Shown: in pieces, positions 20,272 through 33,037 of the stretch | Numbering within the stretch: the first letter of the stretch is position 1 | Layout of the letters: every line of letters begins with the position of its first letter | Origin: Xenorhabdus yunnanensis | Lineage (GTDB): Bacteria; Pseudomonadota; Gammaproteobacteria; Enterobacterales; Enterobacteriaceae | NCBI RefSeq assembly: GCF_028598805.1 | Contig: NZ_JAQRFI010000003.1 | Span: forward strand, 1-64,000 | Length of the DNA stretch: 64,000 bases | Direction: 5' to 3' | The notes under the pieces: generated by a model | Told to the model about the DNA's origin: nothing | Databases searched by the model: none | The model's input: the letters and a program-made list of their open reading frames with translations, nothing else | Position numbers and translations under genes: made by a program

Positions 20272-21279
20272 GTGAAACTGGATGAGATCGCCCGCTTAGC
20301 AGGTGTTTCACGTACTACGGCCAGTTATGTCATCAATGGTAAAGCCAAACAGTATCGGGTCAGCGATAAAACAGTAGAAAAAGTGATGGCAGTGGTCAAG
20401 GAGCATAATTATCATCCCAATGCTGTTGCTGCTGGTCTTCGGGCGGGGCGTACCCGTTCAATTGGTTTAGTCATACCCGATTTGGAAAATACGAGCTACA
20501 CGCGCATTGCCAATTATCTTGAACGTCAGGCACGGCAACGTGGCTATCAGTTATTGATCGCGTGTTCTGAAGATCAGACTGATAATGAAATACGCTGTGT
20601 TGAACATCTTTTGCAGCGTCAGGTTGATGCGATCATTGTTTCCACGGCCTTGCCGCCTGAGCATCCTTTCTACCAGCGTTGGGCAAATCGCTCATTACCA
20701 ATCATTGCTCTTGACCGTGCTTTGGACAGTGAGCACTTTATCAGTGTGGTTGGGGATGATCTCGAAGATGCGAAGATGCTGGCACAGGAGTTGCAGCAAT
20801 TTCCTGCTGAGTCAGTCCTCTATTTGGGAGCATTGCCTGAATTATCGGTCAGTTTCTTGCGTGAACAAGGTTTCCGCAAAGCATGGGAGCATGATCCACG
20901 GGAAGTAAACTATCTTTATGCCAATAGCTATGAGCGTGAAGCTGCGGCTGAAGTATTTGCATCATGGTTGGAAACGAATCCTGTTCCTCAGGCATTGTAT
21001 ACCACTTCATTTGCGTTGCTTCAGGGAGTCATGGATGCGCTTCTCAAGCGTAGTGGTCGCTTACCTAGTCAATTGGTTATCGCCACATTTGGCGATCATG
21101 AGTTGCTTGATTTCCTTGAATGTCCGGTATTGTCTGTGGCACAACGCCATCGTGATGTCGCTGAGCGTGCTCTTGAGCTGGTACTAGCCAGCTTGGATGA
21201 AAAACAACGTCCAACCCCCGGAATAACCAGAATGCGTCGTCATTTATGTCGTCGTGGTAAGCTGAGTCGGAAGGCCTAA
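20272..21279 (+). CDS. cra: Catabolite repressor/activator (fructose repressor)
   Basis: A LacI-family regulator that balances glycolysis and gluconeogenesis and responds to fructose 1-phosphate. The GTG start follows a GAGGGG ribosome site and gives [25 protein letters not shown], the Cra helix-turn-helix and hinge at residues 1-60. The sugar-binding core follows. At 335 residues it matches E. coli Cra (334). Its place between ilvH and mraZ is conserved in enterobacteria. Confidence 0.96.
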   Translation: MKLDEIARLAGVSRTTASYVINGKAKQYRVSDKTVEKVMAVVKEHNYHPNAVAAGLRAGRTRSIGLVIPDLENTSYTRIANYLERQARQRGYQLLIACSEDQTDNEIRCVEHLLQRQVDAIIVSTALPPEHPFYQRWANRSLPIIALDRALDSEHFISVVGDDLEDAKMLAQELQQFPAESVLYLGALPELSVSFLREQGFRKAWEHDPREVNYLYANSYEREAAAEVFASWLETNPVPQALYTTSFALLQGVMDALLKRSGRLPSQLVIATFGDHELLDFLECPVLSVAQRHRDVAERALELVLASLDEKQRPTPGITRMRRHLCRRGKLSRKA

Positions 21280-21286
21280 TTGAGTG

Positions 21287-21306
21287 CCCTCATTAAAGAT
21301 GAGGGT
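21287..21306 (+). terminator. Probable cra terminator
   Basis: CCCTCAT and ATGAGGG form a short stem 10 bp after the cra stop. The following sequence is only moderately T-rich, so it is a weak terminator. Confidence 0.5.
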
Positions 21307-21857
21307 GCTATTTACTTGCTGAAAATTCTCAAAATACACTTTTTTGGCTAATTTTGAGACTATTCTGACTAAAATTCTTCTAAACATCCTTTTATAACCT
21401 TTAAAATTGATAACGTATTATTCAAATCAATAAGATCAATAATTTCATATTGAAACATTATTATTTGTGAATATTACTTATTATTTATAAATGTCACTTA
21501 TTATTGGGAGGTTGGCCTCTTATTTGTTTGATATATAATCATTTTACATTTTTAGATAAATACTGAATTTCAATATGTTATTATTTTTTTATACTATTGT
21601 AACTCAAATATATTGTTATTATTGATAGATTGTATGTGATTAACAATTGGACAACAATGAGATATGAGTTACATAAATTAATTTAAGTGGTAATTTTTTG
21701 CACTAAACGATATTTCTAATAAGGCTCTCAGTAGTTCTATTAAATTATTCAAAATTATCATAGTGTTATCTATTAATGTTATAGCTAAAAATTAAGAATC
21801 CTTCTTTTTCTGTTCCCAATCTTTCTGTAAATCTAGCTAAAGCGCACCGGCTCTGGC

Positions 21858-21887
21858 TTGACAAGGTTTTCATACCATCCGTAAACT
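21858..21887 (+). promoter_or_regulatory. mraZ (dcw cluster) promoter
   Basis: A perfect -35 box TTGACA (21858-21863), then an 18-bp spacer and TAAACT as the probable -10 box. The sequence around it closely resembles the E. coli mraZ promoter as I remember it. Confidence 0.7.
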
Positions 21888-21895
21888 CTTAATTG

Positions 21896-21930
21896 TGGTG
21901 ATTTGTGGGATAATGTGGAGATTTGGGCCA
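21896..21930 (+). promoter_or_regulatory. MraZ operator: 10-bp-spaced TGGNN repeats
   Basis: TGGTG, TGGGA, TGGAG and a weak fourth copy GGCCA recur every 10 bp, each separated by five bases, just downstream of the promoter. Direct repeats of TGGGN with 5-bp spacers are the known binding sites by which MraZ represses its own operon. Confidence 0.75.
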
Positions 21931-21948
21931 TCAAGGGGTAACCTGAGC

Positions 21949-22407
21949 ATGTTTCGTGGAGCAACGCTGGTTAATCTCGATAATAAAGGGCGGCTCACTG
22001 TACCAGCCCGATATAGAGAAATGCTGAATGAGGAATCAACAGGTCAAATGGTTTGTACTATTGATCTCCATCAGCCGTGCTTGTTGCTTTATACATTACC
22101 CGAATGGGAAATCATCGAAGAAAAATTATCTCGCTTATCCAGCATGAACCCAGCTGAGCGTCGTGTTCAGCGTTTGTTATTGGGGCACGCCAGTGAATGT
22201 CAGATGGACAATGCAGGGCGTCTTTTATTAGCTAATACGTTGCGTCAGCACGCAGGGCTAATAAAAGAGGTCATGCTGGTTGGGCAATTTAATAAATTTG
22301 AATTGTGGGATGAGCAAGTTTGGTATCAACAGGTACAGAATGATATTGCGGCTGAACAATCCACACAAGAACCTCTATCAGCAAGGCTACAGGACTTATC
22401 ACTATAA
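21949..22407 (+). CDS. mraZ: Transcriptional regulator MraZ
   Basis: A 152-residue AbrB-like DNA-binding protein, first gene of the division and cell wall cluster and its autorepressor. The start at 21949 gives [24 protein letters not shown], the family beginning, with an AAGGGG ribosome site. The longer upstream frame runs through the operator and is not used. Two MraZ repeats are visible, each with an NxGRL/LLL-type DNA-contact motif (DNKGRLTVP and DNAGRLLL). Confidence 0.96.
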   Translation: MFRGATLVNLDNKGRLTVPARYREMLNEESTGQMVCTIDLHQPCLLLYTLPEWEIIEEKLSRLSSMNPAERRVQRLLLGHASECQMDNAGRLLLANTLRQHAGLIKEVMLVGQFNKFELWDEQVWYQQVQNDIAAEQSTQEPLSARLQDLSL

Positions 22408-22409
22408 AC

Positions 22410-23354
22410 ATGGCAAATAGTCATTTTGAGCATACCAGTGTACTACTGGATGAAGCTGTCAATGGACTGAATATTCAAGAAGATGGAATTTATATAGATG
22501 GAACATTTGGGCGAGGGGGGCACTCTCGCCTGATTTTGTCGAAATTAGGGACTAATGGACGTTTAATTGCGATCGATCGTGACCCACAAGCCATTGAAGC
22601 GTCAAAGGCCATTGCTGACAAGCGTTTTTCTATCACACATGGGCCATTTTCTGAGTTGGCAACTTATATAGAAGATGCGGGTCTGGTTGGAAAAATTAAT
22701 GGTGTATTGCTGGACTTAGGGGTTTCCTCCCCACAATTGGATGATCCTGAGCGTGGTTTTTCATTTATGCGTGATGGGCCATTGGATATGCGTATGGATC
22801 CCACCCGTGGGCTGTCCGCCGCAGAGTGGTTGATGAAGGCCGAAGCCGATGACATCGCATGGGTGTTGAAAACGTTTGGTGAAGAACGTTTTGCCAAGCG
22901 CATTGCAAGAGCCATTGTGGCACGCAATCAGGAACAACCAATTACGCGTACCCGCGAGCTGGCAGAGTTAATTGCTCAAGCAAGCCCAATTAAGGAAAAG
23001 CATAAGCATCCGGCAACACGCAGCTTTCAGGCTATCAGGATTTACATTAACAGTGAATTGGAAGAGATCGAACGTGCATTAGATGGTGCATTGCGCGTTC
23101 TGGCACCACAGGGGCGATTATCTGTCATCAGTTTCCATTCGTTGGAAGACCGCATAGTGAAACGTTTTATCCGACAAAACAGCCAAGGGCCACAGGTTCC
23201 AGTCGGTTTGCCTCTTACGGAAGCGCAGTTAAAAACGCTGGGGGGAAGAAGTCTGAAATCTATTGGCAAAATGAAACCCTCTGAGGGTGAAGTAGCCACA
23301 AATCCAAGAGCGCGAAGCTCTGTTTTGCGGTTTGCTGAGAAGACGGGGGAATAA
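22410..23354 (+). CDS. rsmH: 16S rRNA m4C1402 methyltransferase
   Basis: Methylates N4 of C1402 in 16S rRNA near the ribosomal P site, formerly MraW. The 314-residue protein has the SAM-binding [11 protein letters not shown] motif near residues 30-45 and the conserved [12 protein letters not shown] near 245. It begins 2 bp after mraZ and overlaps the ftsL start by one base, consistent with tight coupling. Confidence 0.97.
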   Translation: MANSHFEHTSVLLDEAVNGLNIQEDGIYIDGTFGRGGHSRLILSKLGTNGRLIAIDRDPQAIEASKAIADKRFSITHGPFSELATYIEDAGLVGKINGVLLDLGVSSPQLDDPERGFSFMRDGPLDMRMDPTRGLSAAEWLMKAEADDIAWVLKTFGEERFAKRIARAIVARNQEQPITRTRELAELIAQASPIKEKHKHPATRSFQAIRIYINSELEEIERALDGALRVLAPQGRLSVISFHSLEDRIVKRFIRQNSQGPQVPVGLPLTEAQLKTLGGRSLKSIGKMKPSEGEVATNPRARSSVLRFAEKTGE

Positions 23355-23671
23355 TGGCTAGTGAACGTCACGGGTTAGTCGGAGTTATTGGCAGGGATTT
23401 AATTTGCAATGCCAAGCTACCACTGATTTTGCTGGTGGCAGTTGTTGTTTCAGCCATCAGTGTTGTGACGGTCGTACATAAAACCCGCTTATTGACTGCG
23501 GAAAAAGAGCGTCAAGTGATCCAATTTTATGCTCTGGATAATGAGTGGCGTAATTTGCTCCTTGAAGAGAACGTTCTGGGTGAGCACCGTCGGGTTGAAC
23601 AGAATGCGATTAAACAATTGCAGATGCAACACGTTGATCCAACCAAAGAAAATATAGTGATAACTGAATGA
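23354..23671 (+). CDS. ftsL: Cell division protein FtsL
   Basis: A bitopic inner-membrane protein that forms the FtsQLB complex and helps activate septal wall synthesis. The 105-residue protein has a short cytoplasmic N-terminus, one membrane segment at about 22-42 and a periplasmic coiled coil. It is shorter than E. coli FtsL (121) at the N-terminal side. It begins at the rsmH stop codon (TAATG overlap). Confidence 0.93.
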   Translation: MASERHGLVGVIGRDLICNAKLPLILLVAVVVSAISVVTVVHKTRLLTAEKERQVIQFYALDNEWRNLLLEENVLGEHRRVEQNAIKQLQMQHVDPTKENIVITE

Positions 23672-23698
23672 CTCCAGTTGACAACCAAAAGGTAGGCG

Positions 23699-25456
23699 AT
23701 GAAAGCTGTACGCTCTTTAAAGTCGAAAAAGCGAGAAGATAAAGCAAGTTTTGTAAGCTGGCGTTTTGCCTTGCTGTGCGGAGGCATTGGGTTTGCTTTA
23801 ATCGGGCTTTTGATTCGTGCTGCCTATTTGCAGATCCTCAATCCTACGCGTTTGGTAAAGGAAGGTGATTCGCGTTCCCTACGCGTCGAATTTGTCCCGA
23901 CTGCCCGTGGTATGATCAATGATCGCAATGGGAGTCCACTGGCTGTTAGTATTCCTGTTAATGCTATTTGGGCAGATCCCCAACAAGTACTTGAAAAAGG
24001 TGGCGTTACAGATGATATCCGCTGGCAGGCTTTGGCTAGTGAGCTTCACATCTCCCTTGAACAATTAAAAAGTAAAATTAATGGGTTTCCCAGAGGGCGC
24101 TTTGTTTACCTGGCCCGCCAAGTGACTACCTCTATCGGCAATTATATCGAGGAATTGAAGCTGCCCGGTATCTATTTGCGTCAAGAAAACCGCCGCTATT
24201 ATCCGGCAGGATCAATGACTGCACATATCATTGGAGTGACTAACATTGATAGTGTAGGAATTGAAGGGATTGAAAAGAGCTTTAATAGCTGGCTGACAGG
24301 CATGCCGGGAAGCCGAACTGTTCGTAAAGACCGGATGGGGCGTGTTATTGAGGATATTTCATCTACGGATAGCAAGGCTGGTCACGATTTAACACTTAGC
24401 ATAGATAGACGCCTTCAGACTCTGGTGTATCAAGAACTGACGAAAGCGGTTGAGTTGAACAAAGCAGAATCCGGTACAGCCGTATTGGTTGATGTCAATA
24501 CAGGTGAAGTTCTGGCAATGGCAAATAGCCCATCTTATAACCCGAATAATTTTGTCGGGGCGTCGAAAGATGCGATGCGTAACCGCGCTATCACCGATAC
24601 TTTTGAGCCTGGTTCCACGGTGAAACCGCTGGTGGTAATGAGTGCGCTGAATAATGGCATTGTCAAAGAAAATACAGTGTTAGATACCAGGCCATACCGA
24701 TTAACGTATGGTTCGCGGGGGCATGAAATCAAAGACGTTGCTCCACGCCCTGAGTTAACTATCACCGGAATTTTACAAAAGTCGAGTAACGTTGGTGTTT
24801 CTAAACTGGCGTTAGCGATGCCTGCCTCAGAGGTGGTAGATGTTTATTCACGCTTTGGGATGGGAAAACCGACCAATTTGGGATTGGTCGGAGAAAGTAG
24901 TGGCTCATTCCCAATAAATAAACAACGGTGGTCAGATCTTGATAGGGCCACCTTTTCTTTCGGCTACGGGCTGACGGTAACACCATTACAGTTAGCGCGG
25001 GTCTATGCAACGATAGGAAGCTTGGGCATTTATCGCCCATTGTCAATTACCAAAGTTGATCCTCCCGTACAGGGCACCCGGGTATTTCCTGAAGATATTA
25101 TGCGGACAGTGGTGCACATGATGGAGAGTGTGGCATTACCGGGAGGTGGTGGTGTACGGGCAGCGATAAAAGGCTATCGCATTGCCGTTAAAACTGGTAC
25201 GGCAAGAAAAGTCGGGTCGGATGGCAAGTATCTCAATGATAAGCATATTTCTTATACCGCCGGGGTTGCACCTGCGAGTAATCCACGGTTTGCACTGGTT
25301 GTGATCATCAATGATCCACAAGCAGGTAAATATTACGGCGGTGCGGTTGCCGCACCTGTCTTCGGCGCGATCATGAGTGGTGTTCTGCATAAGATGAATG
25401 TTGAGCCAGATGCATTGCCTGTAGGTGATAAAAACGAATTTATGATTAATAAATAA
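23699..25456 (+). CDS. ftsI: Septal peptidoglycan transpeptidase FtsI (PBP3)
   Basis: The class B penicillin-binding protein that cross-links septal peptidoglycan with FtsW. The 585-residue protein has one N-terminal membrane anchor (about 25-45), a non-penicillin-binding domain and the transpeptidase domain: SxxK as STVK near residue 305, SSN near 360 and KTGT near 497. The start follows a GGTAGG ribosome site. Confidence 0.97.
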   Translation: MKAVRSLKSKKREDKASFVSWRFALLCGGIGFALIGLLIRAAYLQILNPTRLVKEGDSRSLRVEFVPTARGMINDRNGSPLAVSIPVNAIWADPQQVLEKGGVTDDIRWQALASELHISLEQLKSKINGFPRGRFVYLARQVTTSIGNYIEELKLPGIYLRQENRRYYPAGSMTAHIIGVTNIDSVGIEGIEKSFNSWLTGMPGSRTVRKDRMGRVIEDISSTDSKAGHDLTLSIDRRLQTLVYQELTKAVELNKAESGTAVLVDVNTGEVLAMANSPSYNPNNFVGASKDAMRNRAITDTFEPGSTVKPLVVMSALNNGIVKENTVLDTRPYRLTYGSRGHEIKDVAPRPELTITGILQKSSNVGVSKLALAMPASEVVDVYSRFGMGKPTNLGLVGESSGSFPINKQRWSDLDRATFSFGYGLTVTPLQLARVYATIGSLGIYRPLSITKVDPPVQGTRVFPEDIMRTVVHMMESVALPGGGGVRAAIKGYRIAVKTGTARKVGSDGKYLNDKHISYTAGVAPASNPRFALVVIINDPQAGKYYGGAVAAPVFGAIMSGVLHKMNVEPDALPVGDKNEFMINK

Positions 25457-25467
25457 AGAGGATAAAA

Positions 25468-26955
25468 GTGGCAGATCGTAATTTACGCGATTTATTGGCT
25501 CCATGGGGTGTTGATGCACCAGAGCTTCCGCTGCGCGAAATGACATTGGATAGCCGTAAGGCGGCTGCCGGAGATCTGTTTGTTGCCGTTCAAGGGCATC
25601 AGGCAGATGGTCGACAATATATTCCTCAAGCCATCGCTCAAGGTGTCTCTGCGGTAATTGCAGAAGCGAAGGGAAAAGCGGATAGCGGCACGATGCAGAA
25701 AATGCATGGTGTACCTGTTATCTATCTGGACGATTTAAATAATAAATTATCAAAATTGGCAGGTGAGTTTTACCAACATCCTGGCAATAAGCTGAAATTG
25801 GTCGGAGTGACTGGAACCAACGGAAAAACGACAACAACACAATTGTTGGCTCAATGGACTCAAGGGCTTGGAGAAACCAGCGCCGTGATGGGAACGGTGG
25901 GAAATGGTTTGTTGGGCATGATAGTACCCAGCGAAAATACGACAGGCTCTGCGGTTGATATCCAGCTTGATTTACAACAAATTGTTAATCAAAACGCCAC
26001 TTTTGCTGCGATGGAAGTCTCTTCGCATGGTCTGATTCAGGGAAGAGTGGCTGCATTGCCATTTCAAGCCGCTGTTTTTACTAATTTAAGCCGAGATCAC
26101 CTTGATTATCATGGTGATATGGAAAATTACGAAGATGCTAAATGGCTATTGTTCAGCAGCCATAATGTGAAGCAGAAAATCATCAATGCTGATGATGCGG
26201 TTGGGCAGAAGTGGTTGTCCCGTTTGCCGGATGCAGTGGCTGTTTCGATGGAAAATAACTTGCCGGAAAATTGGCAGGGGCGTTGGTTATCGGCCAGTGA
26301 AGTTCATTATCATGATAAAGGCGCCTCCATTGCATTTACTTCCAGTTGGGGGAACGGAACACTCAATAGTCCCCTGATGGGCTCGTTCAATGTCAGCAAT
26401 TTACTGTTGGTGCTTGCTACTTTGTTGTCCCTGGAATATCCCCTGGAGAAATTGTTGTCGACGGCTTCGTGTCTGGAACCTGTTTGTGGGCGCATGGAAG
26501 TCTTTTCTGCTGCTGGTCGTCCGACGGTTGTCGTTGATTATGCCCATACTCCTGATGCTTTGGAAAAAGCATTGTCTGCGACACGTCTGCACTGCAAAGG
26601 GCAACTCTGGTGCGTATTTGGTTGTGGTGGTGATCGTGATAAAGGTAAGCGCCCATTAATGGGGGGCGTTGCAGAACAAGGCGCTGATCGTGTGATTGTC
26701 ACTGATGACAATCCTCGCAGTGAAGAACCTCAGGCAATTGTGGCTGATATTCTGAAAGGATTCATCGATCCGGGACAGGCAATGGAAATTCATGGGCGTG
26801 TTGAGGCTGTCACCAGTGCCATTATGCAGGCCACTGAAGAAGATGTTGTTCTTGTGGCAGGTAAAGGCCATGAAGATTACCAACTGGTCGGCAATCGTCG
26901 TCTGGATTATTCAGATCGCCTGACCGTTGCGCGTTTGCTGGGGGTAATTGCATGA
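25468..26955 (+). CDS. murE: UDP-MurNAc-L-Ala-D-Glu:meso-diaminopimelate ligase
   Basis: Adds meso-diaminopimelate as the third stem residue. The GTG start gives [13 protein letters not shown]. The ATP loop [13 protein letters not shown] is near 112-124. The DNPRSEEP motif near 413 is the signature of diaminopimelate rather than lysine specificity, so the wall is the usual Gram-negative type. It overlaps murF by 4 bp. Confidence 0.97.
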   Translation: MADRNLRDLLAPWGVDAPELPLREMTLDSRKAAAGDLFVAVQGHQADGRQYIPQAIAQGVSAVIAEAKGKADSGTMQKMHGVPVIYLDDLNNKLSKLAGEFYQHPGNKLKLVGVTGTNGKTTTTQLLAQWTQGLGETSAVMGTVGNGLLGMIVPSENTTGSAVDIQLDLQQIVNQNATFAAMEVSSHGLIQGRVAALPFQAAVFTNLSRDHLDYHGDMENYEDAKWLLFSSHNVKQKIINADDAVGQKWLSRLPDAVAVSMENNLPENWQGRWLSASEVHYHDKGASIAFTSSWGNGTLNSPLMGSFNVSNLLLVLATLLSLEYPLEKLLSTASCLEPVCGRMEVFSAAGRPTVVVDYAHTPDALEKALSATRLHCKGQLWCVFGCGGDRDKGKRPLMGGVAEQGADRVIVTDDNPRSEEPQAIVADILKGFIDPGQAMEIHGRVEAVTSAIMQATEEDVVLVAGKGHEDYQLVGNRRLDYSDRLTVARLLGVIA

Positions 26956-28334
26956 TTCCCCTGACACTACAGAAATTGGTTCAGTTGACGGATGGCGAGT
27001 TATATCGCGTCACTGATCAGCAAGCTGAAACTCTGCAAATTAATACCGTGGAAACTGACAGCCGTCAGATCATGCATGGCAGTTTATTCATTGCCTTACA
27101 AGGGGAAAAATTTGACGCCCATGATTTCGCCGCTGAGGTAGTACAGCAAGGAGCCAGCGCGTTATTGGTCAGTCGTCGCCTTGATATTGACTGTCCTCAG
27201 GTCGTCGTCGAAGACACTCGTCTGGCGATGGGAAAACTGGCGGGTTGGGTTCGTCAGCAAAGTAAAGCAAGGATTGTGGCCTTGACCGGCTCATCGGGCA
27301 AAACATCTGTAAAAGAGATGACTGCGGCGATTTTGCGTCAGTGTGGAAACACCCTTTATACCGCAGGTAACTTCAACAATGACATTGGCGTGCCATTAAC
27401 CCTGTTCAGGCTTACTGATGAACACCAGTTTGCTGTTATTGAACTGGGAGCCAACCATATCGGTGAAATTGCCTATGCCACTGAAATGACTCGTCCTGAA
27501 AGTGCATTAGTCAATAACCTCTTTTCTGCCCATCTGGAAGGATTTGGCTCTTTGGCTGGAGTTGCAAAGGCAAAAGGCGAGATCTTTGAAGGCCTTGCTC
27601 CGGCTGGAACTGCCATTATCAATCTGGATAGCAATGATTGGAACCATTGGCAGCACAGTATTAGTGATCAGCAAACGGTATGGCGTTTTTCTGTCTCATT
27701 AACGGCAGAGGCTGATTTTTACGCAACGAATATTTCAGAACAACTAGTGGCAACACATTTTTGTCTCCATAGCCCGATCGGGAGTGTTGAACTGACATTA
27801 CCGTTACCGGGGAAACACAATATTGCCAATGCGTTGGCTGCCAGTGCGCTCGCAATTTCTGTTGGCGCATCGTTGGATGATATCCGCATTGGGTTATCGG
27901 AATTGAAAGCGGTTGCCGGACGTTTATTCCCTATCCTTCTGACTGAAGGAAAAGTGATATTGGATGACACTTATAACGCGAATCCCGGCTCTATGATTGC
28001 TGCGGCGAATGTTTTATCGCAGATGCCCGGTTATCGGGTCATGGTGGTTGGTGATATGGGCGAGTTGGGCGATCAGGCGATAGAGTGCCATCATGAGGTG
28101 GGCGAAGCAGTAGCATCCACAACTATAGACAAGGTACTCAGTGTCGGGAATCTCAGTGCCCATATTAGTAGCGCGAGTGGTCGGGGTAAGCATTTCATAA
28201 ACAAGGCTGAATTAGTTGCAACGCTGCTTCCCTTATTGGAACAACATGAAATGATTTCCATATTAATTAAAGGTTCACGTAGTGCCGCAATGGAAGAGGT
28301 AGTGAACGTATTGAAGGAGAACTTCCAATGTTAG
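26952..28334 (+). CDS. murF: UDP-MurNAc-tripeptide:D-Ala-D-Ala ligase
   Basis: Adds the D-Ala-D-Ala dipeptide to finish the UDP-MurNAc-pentapeptide. The 460-residue protein has the Mur-ligase ATP loop [14 protein letters not shown] near 112-125, [11 protein letters not shown] after it and [11 protein letters not shown] in the C-terminal domain. It overlaps murE by 4 bp and mraY by 7 bp. Confidence 0.97.
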   Translation: MIPLTLQKLVQLTDGELYRVTDQQAETLQINTVETDSRQIMHGSLFIALQGEKFDAHDFAAEVVQQGASALLVSRRLDIDCPQVVVEDTRLAMGKLAGWVRQQSKARIVALTGSSGKTSVKEMTAAILRQCGNTLYTAGNFNNDIGVPLTLFRLTDEHQFAVIELGANHIGEIAYATEMTRPESALVNNLFSAHLEGFGSLAGVAKAKGEIFEGLAPAGTAIINLDSNDWNHWQHSISDQQTVWRFSVSLTAEADFYATNISEQLVATHFCLHSPIGSVELTLPLPGKHNIANALAASALAISVGASLDDIRIGLSELKAVAGRLFPILLTEGKVILDDTYNANPGSMIAAANVLSQMPGYRVMVVGDMGELGDQAIECHHEVGEAVASTTIDKVLSVGNLSAHISSASGRGKHFINKAELVATLLPLLEQHEMISILIKGSRSAAMEEVVNVLKENFQC

Positions 28335-29413
28335 TTTGGCTAGCCGAATATTTGACCAATCATTATTACTCGGGTTTTCGCGTCTTCTCTTATCTTACGT
28401 TCAGAGCCATTGTCGGTTTGCTTACTGCATTACTCATATCACTATGGATGGGGCCAACTTTGATTGCTTATTTGCAAAAATTGCAAATAGGTCAAGTTGT
28501 ACGTGATAACGGTCCAGAATCTCATTTTAGCAAGCGTGGGACACCAACGATGGGAGGATTACTGATTTTATTTTCCATCACGATCTCTGTGTTGCTATGG
28601 GCGAATCTGAATAATCCCTATGTCTGGTGTGTCTTGGTTGTTTTAGTGGGTTATGGTGTTGTGGGATTTGTGGATGACTATCGCAAAGTGGTTCGCAAAG
28701 ATACCAAGGGGCTAATTGCTCGATGGAAATATTTCTGGCAGTCCGTTATTGCCTTGGGTGTAGCGTTTGCTATGTATAGCATCGGTAAAGATACACCTGC
28801 AACACAATTAGTGGTGCCGTTCTTCAAAGATGTCATGCCACAGCTGGGCTTGCTTTATATTTTGCTGACTTATTTCGTGATTGTAGGAACCAGTAATGCA
28901 GTGAACTTGACTGATGGACTGGATGGTCTTGCTATCATGCCAACAGTATTGGTCGCGGCGGGTTTAGGCCTGGTAGCTTGGGCGACTGGTAACACTAATT
29001 ATTCTACTTACTTGAATATTCCTTATCTGATTAATGCATCTGATCTGGTGATTGTCTGTACTGCGATAGTTGGCGCAGGACTGGGTTTCTTGTGGTTCAA
29101 CACTTATCCGGCGCAAGTATTTATGGGGGATGTTGGTTCATTGGCCTTGGGTGGAGCATTGGGAACTATTGCAGTATTACTGCGCCAAGAATTCTTGCTG
29201 GTGATCATGGGTGGAGTTTTCGTGGTGGAAACACTATCTGTCATTTTGCAGGTTGGCTCATTCAAACTGCGTGGACAACGTATTTTCCGCATGGCGCCGA
29301 TTCACCATCACTATGAATTGAAAGGTTGGCCAGAACCACGCGTTATTGTGCGCTTTTGGATTATCTCCCTGATACTGGTGTTGATTGGTTTGGCAACCCT
29401 GAAGGTACGTTAA
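28328..29413 (+). CDS. mraY: Phospho-MurNAc-pentapeptide translocase
   Basis: An integral inner-membrane enzyme that transfers phospho-MurNAc-pentapeptide to undecaprenyl phosphate, making lipid I. The 361-residue protein has about ten hydrophobic membrane segments. Active-site loops include the FVDDYRKV aspartates, [10 protein letters not shown] and the APIHHHYE histidine cluster. Confidence 0.97.
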   Translation: MLVWLAEYLTNHYYSGFRVFSYLTFRAIVGLLTALLISLWMGPTLIAYLQKLQIGQVVRDNGPESHFSKRGTPTMGGLLILFSITISVLLWANLNNPYVWCVLVVLVGYGVVGFVDDYRKVVRKDTKGLIARWKYFWQSVIALGVAFAMYSIGKDTPATQLVVPFFKDVMPQLGLLYILLTYFVIVGTSNAVNLTDGLDGLAIMPTVLVAAGLGLVAWATGNTNYSTYLNIPYLINASDLVIVCTAIVGAGLGFLWFNTYPAQVFMGDVGSLALGGALGTIAVLLRQEFLLVIMGGVFVVETLSVILQVGSFKLRGQRIFRMAPIHHHYELKGWPEPRVIVRFWIISLILVLIGLATLKVR

Positions 29414-29415
29414 TC

Positions 29416-30726
29416 ATGACTGAATATGAGGGTAAAAAAGTCGTTATTGTTGGGTTAGGACTGACAGGTCTGTCCTGCATTGACTTTTTTATTACACGTG
29501 GTGTGACTCCGCGTGTGATGGATACTCGTATAATACCACCGGGCAGCGATAAGCTGCCTGATGAAGTTGAGTGTCACACAGGCAGCTTGAATAAACAGTG
29601 GCTGATGGATGCCGATTTAATCGTTGCCAGTCCGGGTATAGCACTGGCAACGCCCGAATTGCAGGCGGCGGCAGATGCTGGTGTTGAAATTATCGGAGAT
29701 ATTGAGCTGTTTTGCCGTGAAGCGACTGCGCCGATTGTTGCTATTACGGGTTCAAATGGTAAAAGCACCGTGACCACCTTGGTTGGAGTAATGGCAAAAG
29801 AAGCGGGATGGCTGGTTGGTGTAGGTGGCAACATTGGTGTCCCTGCTCTGGAATTGCTGAAACAGCCTTGCCAGCTTTATGTACTGGAGCTGTCCAGTTT
29901 CCAACTTGAAACGACTTATAGCTTAAAAGCAACGGCAGCGACCGTACTGAATGTTACAGAAGACCACATGGTTCGTTATCCGCAAGGATTGTCACAGTAT
30001 CGTGCGGCGAAGTTGCGGATTTATAATCAGGCAAAAATTTGCGTAGTCAATGAACAAGATGCTCTAACACTACCAGAAACAGGCAAAGATAGCCGTTGTA
30101 TCAGTTTTGGTGTGGATAGCGGTGATTATCAGCTTGATAATGAACATCAACAACTGCTGGTCAATCAACACCCAGTGTTGGCAATGCGTGAAATGCAATT
30201 GGCCGGGCAACATAACTACACTAATGGATTGGCTGCGTTAGCATTGGCGGATGCTGTAGGTATCCCTCGCGCAGCCAGCCTTCAGGCTCTACGTACGTAT
30301 GCCGGGCTGGAGCACCGTTTTCAGGTGATTCATATGAGAAATGGTGTTCGTTGGGTGAATGATTCCAAGGCAACCAATGTTGGCAGCACCCAAGCGGCAC
30401 TCAATGGATTGGAGCTGGCAGGCACACTCTATCTTTTAGTGGGGGGAGATGGAAAAGCGGCGGATTTTACCCCACTGAAACCCTATATATCGGGGAATAA
30501 CATTCGTCTTTACTGTTTCGGTCGTGATGGAGGGCAGTTGGCACAATTGCGTCCTGAAATTTCAACACTGACAGAAACAATGGAACAGGCGATAAAAGAA
30601 ATTGCATGCAAGTTGGTTTCTGGCGACATGGTATTACTGTCACCAGCTTGCGCGAGCTTCGATCAGTTCAACGGTTTTGAACATCGTGGTCATGAATTTG
30701 CTCGCTTGGCTGAGGAGTTAGGCTGA
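29416..30726 (+). CDS. murD: UDP-MurNAc-L-Ala:D-glutamate ligase
   Basis: Adds D-glutamate as the second stem residue in the cytoplasm. The start at 29416 follows mraY by 2 bp and gives [20 protein letters not shown]; the longer frame only overlaps mraY. The ATP loop [14 protein letters not shown] is near 108-121. The protein is 436 residues, as in E. coli, and shares its last base with the ftsW start. Confidence 0.97.
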   Translation: MTEYEGKKVVIVGLGLTGLSCIDFFITRGVTPRVMDTRIIPPGSDKLPDEVECHTGSLNKQWLMDADLIVASPGIALATPELQAAADAGVEIIGDIELFCREATAPIVAITGSNGKSTVTTLVGVMAKEAGWLVGVGGNIGVPALELLKQPCQLYVLELSSFQLETTYSLKATAATVLNVTEDHMVRYPQGLSQYRAAKLRIYNQAKICVVNEQDALTLPETGKDSRCISFGVDSGDYQLDNEHQQLLVNQHPVLAMREMQLAGQHNYTNGLAALALADAVGIPRAASLQALRTYAGLEHRFQVIHMRNGVRWVNDSKATNVGSTQAALNGLELAGTLYLLVGGDGKAADFTPLKPYISGNNIRLYCFGRDGGQLAQLRPEISTLTETMEQAIKEIACKLVSGDMVLLSPACASFDQFNGFEHRGHEFARLAEELG

Positions 30727-31919
30727 TGACCATTCCAGGCCTTGGGAAATTTAAAACTTGGTTGACGGGAAATGTGGAGGCAGATGCCACAAATACCGTT
30801 ATGTATGATCGTACTCTGGTCTGGATGGTATTAGGGTTGGCTATGATTGGTTTTATCATGGTAACGTCGGCATCAATGCCCGCTGGCCAGCGTCTTGCCG
30901 AAGATCCCCTTATTTTTGCACGACGGGATGGAATTTACTTGTCACTATGTTTTTTTCTGTCCCTTATTACGCTGCGCATTCCGATGGACTTCTGGCTACG
31001 TTATAGCAACGTCATGTTATTAGGCACGATCATAATGCTGCTTATGGTCTTGTTTGTGGGAAATTCAATCAATGGTGCATCACGCTGGGTAGCAATAGGC
31101 CCATTGCGTATTCAACCAGCAGAACTGTCAAAACTATCACTCTTTTGTTATCTCTCCAGCTATTTGGTTAGGAAAGTTGAGGAAGTAAGAAACAATTTTT
31201 GGGGATTTTGCAAGCCGATGGGTGTCATGATTGCATTGGCAATTTTGTTATTGGCACAGCCTGATTTGGGAACAGTGATTGTGTTATTTGTGACAACACT
31301 GGCACTGTTGTTTCTGGCGGGGGCTAAATTGTGGCAATTTCTTGCCATTATTGGCTGCGGAATATTTGCTGTGTGCGTATTGATTATTACTGAGCCTTAT
31401 CGTATGCGCAGGGTAACCTCTTTCTTGAATCCGTGGGAAGATCCCTTTGGCAGCAGTTATCAGTTAGTCCAATCGTTAATGGCATTTGGCCGTGGAACTT
31501 TTTTTGGGCAAGGACTGGGAAATTCAATCCTGAAACTTGAATATCTGCCGGAATCCCATACTGACTTTATTGTCTCCGTTATAGCCGAAGAATTAGGCTA
31601 TTTCGGGGTTGCTTTAGTGTTGGCAATGATATTTTTCGTCGCTTTTCGCGCAATGATGATCGGTCGCAGGGCGTTGCAGCTTAATCAGCGGTTCTCTGGT
31701 TTTCTGGCTTGCGCTATCGGCATATGGTTCAGTTTTCAGACATTCATCAACGTTGGCGTGGCGGCAGGTCTGCTGCCGACGAAGGGATTGACATTACCTT
31801 TAATCAGTTACGGTGGCTCCAGTTTGATAGTGATGTCAACAGCCACTGTTTTGTTATTGCGCATTGATTATGAAATACGTCTGGCAAAAGCGCAGGCGTT
31901 CGTAAGGAGTCCTAAATGA
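30726..31919 (+). CDS. ftsW: Septal peptidoglycan glycosyltransferase FtsW
   Basis: A SEDS-family polytopic membrane enzyme that polymerises lipid II at the septum with FtsI. The 397-residue protein has about ten membrane segments. The SEDS loops [16 protein letters not shown] (with the catalytic Asp in the periplasmic loop) and [19 protein letters not shown] are both intact. It overlaps murD by one base and murG by 4 bp. Confidence 0.97.
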   Translation: MTIPGLGKFKTWLTGNVEADATNTVMYDRTLVWMVLGLAMIGFIMVTSASMPAGQRLAEDPLIFARRDGIYLSLCFFLSLITLRIPMDFWLRYSNVMLLGTIIMLLMVLFVGNSINGASRWVAIGPLRIQPAELSKLSLFCYLSSYLVRKVEEVRNNFWGFCKPMGVMIALAILLLAQPDLGTVIVLFVTTLALLFLAGAKLWQFLAIIGCGIFAVCVLIITEPYRMRRVTSFLNPWEDPFGSSYQLVQSLMAFGRGTFFGQGLGNSILKLEYLPESHTDFIVSVIAEELGYFGVALVLAMIFFVAFRAMMIGRRALQLNQRFSGFLACAIGIWFSFQTFINVGVAAGLLPTKGLTLPLISYGGSSLIVMSTATVLLLRIDYEIRLAKAQAFVRSPK

Positions 31920-33001
31920 GTGGCAAAAACCAGCGTTTAATGGTGATGGCAGGTGGTACGGGAGGTCATGTATTCCCGGGGCTGGCAGTTGCTCACTATT
32001 TAAAAGAGCAAGGTTGGGATATTCGCTGGTTGGGAACTGCGGATCGCATGGAAGCCGATTTAGTTCCGAAACATGGCATTGATATCGAATTTATTCAGAT
32101 TTCAGGCTTGCGGGGTAAGGGAATAAAAGCATTGCTTGCTGCCCCCATTCGAATTTTTAAGGCTATTCGACAGGCAAAAGCCATTATCCGCCGTTATCAG
32201 CCAGATGTCGTGCTGGGAATGGGAGGATATGTCTCAGGACCTGGTGGAATAGCGGCATGGTTATGCGGCATACCGGTTGTACTGCATGAGCAGAATGGTA
32301 TAGCGGGATTAACTAATCGTTGGTTGGCCAAAATTGCCAAAACGGTTTTACAGGCATTCCCGGGGGCATTCCCTAAAGCGCCGGTTGTTGGTAATCCCGT
32401 GAGGGAAGATGTACTCGCATTGCCAGTACCTGCGCAGCGTTTGACCGGGCGTGAGGGGACTGTTCGGGTGCTTGTCGTTGGCGGTAGCCAGGGAGCAAGG
32501 ATCTTGAACCAAACTATGCCAGAAGTAGCCGCTCGTTTGGGCGATAAAATCAGCCTATGGCATCAGGCCGGAAAAGGTGCTCAGGAAGAAACACAGAAAA
32601 AATATGAGAATTCAGTCAAATCTGAATTCAAAGTGACTGAATTTATTGACGATATGGCACAGGCTTATGCATGGGCCGATATTGTCGTATGCCGTTCTGG
32701 CGCACTTACGGTCAGTGAGGTTTCCGCCGCAGGCTTACCTGCGATTTTTGTTCCTTTCCAGCATAAAGATCGTCAGCAATATTGGAATGCTTTGCCTTTA
32801 GAAAAAGCGGGAGCAGCAAAGATACTTGAACAGCCCGAATTCACGGCTGATGCTGTCGTAGAGTTACTGACTCAGTGGCAACGCCCACAATTGCTGGAAA
32901 TGGCAGAAAAAGCACGCTCAGTCGCTATCATCGATGCAACCGAACGTGTAGCAGCAGCGTTGATCGATGCTGTAAAGAATTATTCAGGCCGTTCCAAGTA
33001 G
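31916..33001 (+). CDS. murG: Lipid II synthase (GlcNAc transferase MurG)
   Basis: Transfers GlcNAc from UDP-GlcNAc to lipid I at the inner face of the membrane, giving lipid II. The 361-residue GT-B enzyme has the [14 protein letters not shown] loop near 13-26, [12 protein letters not shown] and [10 protein letters not shown] as the second glycine loop. It starts inside the ftsW stop region, so translation is probably coupled. Confidence 0.97.
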   Translation: MSGKNQRLMVMAGGTGGHVFPGLAVAHYLKEQGWDIRWLGTADRMEADLVPKHGIDIEFIQISGLRGKGIKALLAAPIRIFKAIRQAKAIIRRYQPDVVLGMGGYVSGPGGIAAWLCGIPVVLHEQNGIAGLTNRWLAKIAKTVLQAFPGAFPKAPVVGNPVREDVLALPVPAQRLTGREGTVRVLVVGGSQGARILNQTMPEVAARLGDKISLWHQAGKGAQEETQKKYENSVKSEFKVTEFIDDMAQAYAWADIVVCRSGALTVSEVSAAGLPAIFVPFQHKDRQQYWNALPLEKAGAAKILEQPEFTADAVVELLTQWQRPQLLEMAEKARSVAIIDATERVAAALIDAVKNYSGRSK

Positions 33002-33037
33002 AACGGTGACGTAAACATAATGAGTGAAGATTAAAAC

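Larger units (their letters stand above)
21280..21895. other. AT-rich intergenic region between cra and the dcw cluster
   Basis: No gene is supported. A hairpin just after cra probably ends that transcript. An imperfect 20-bp repeat (AATATTACTTATTATTTATAA then AATGTCACTTATTATTG) lies around 21471-21505. The mraZ promoter is at the right end. Confidence 0.6.
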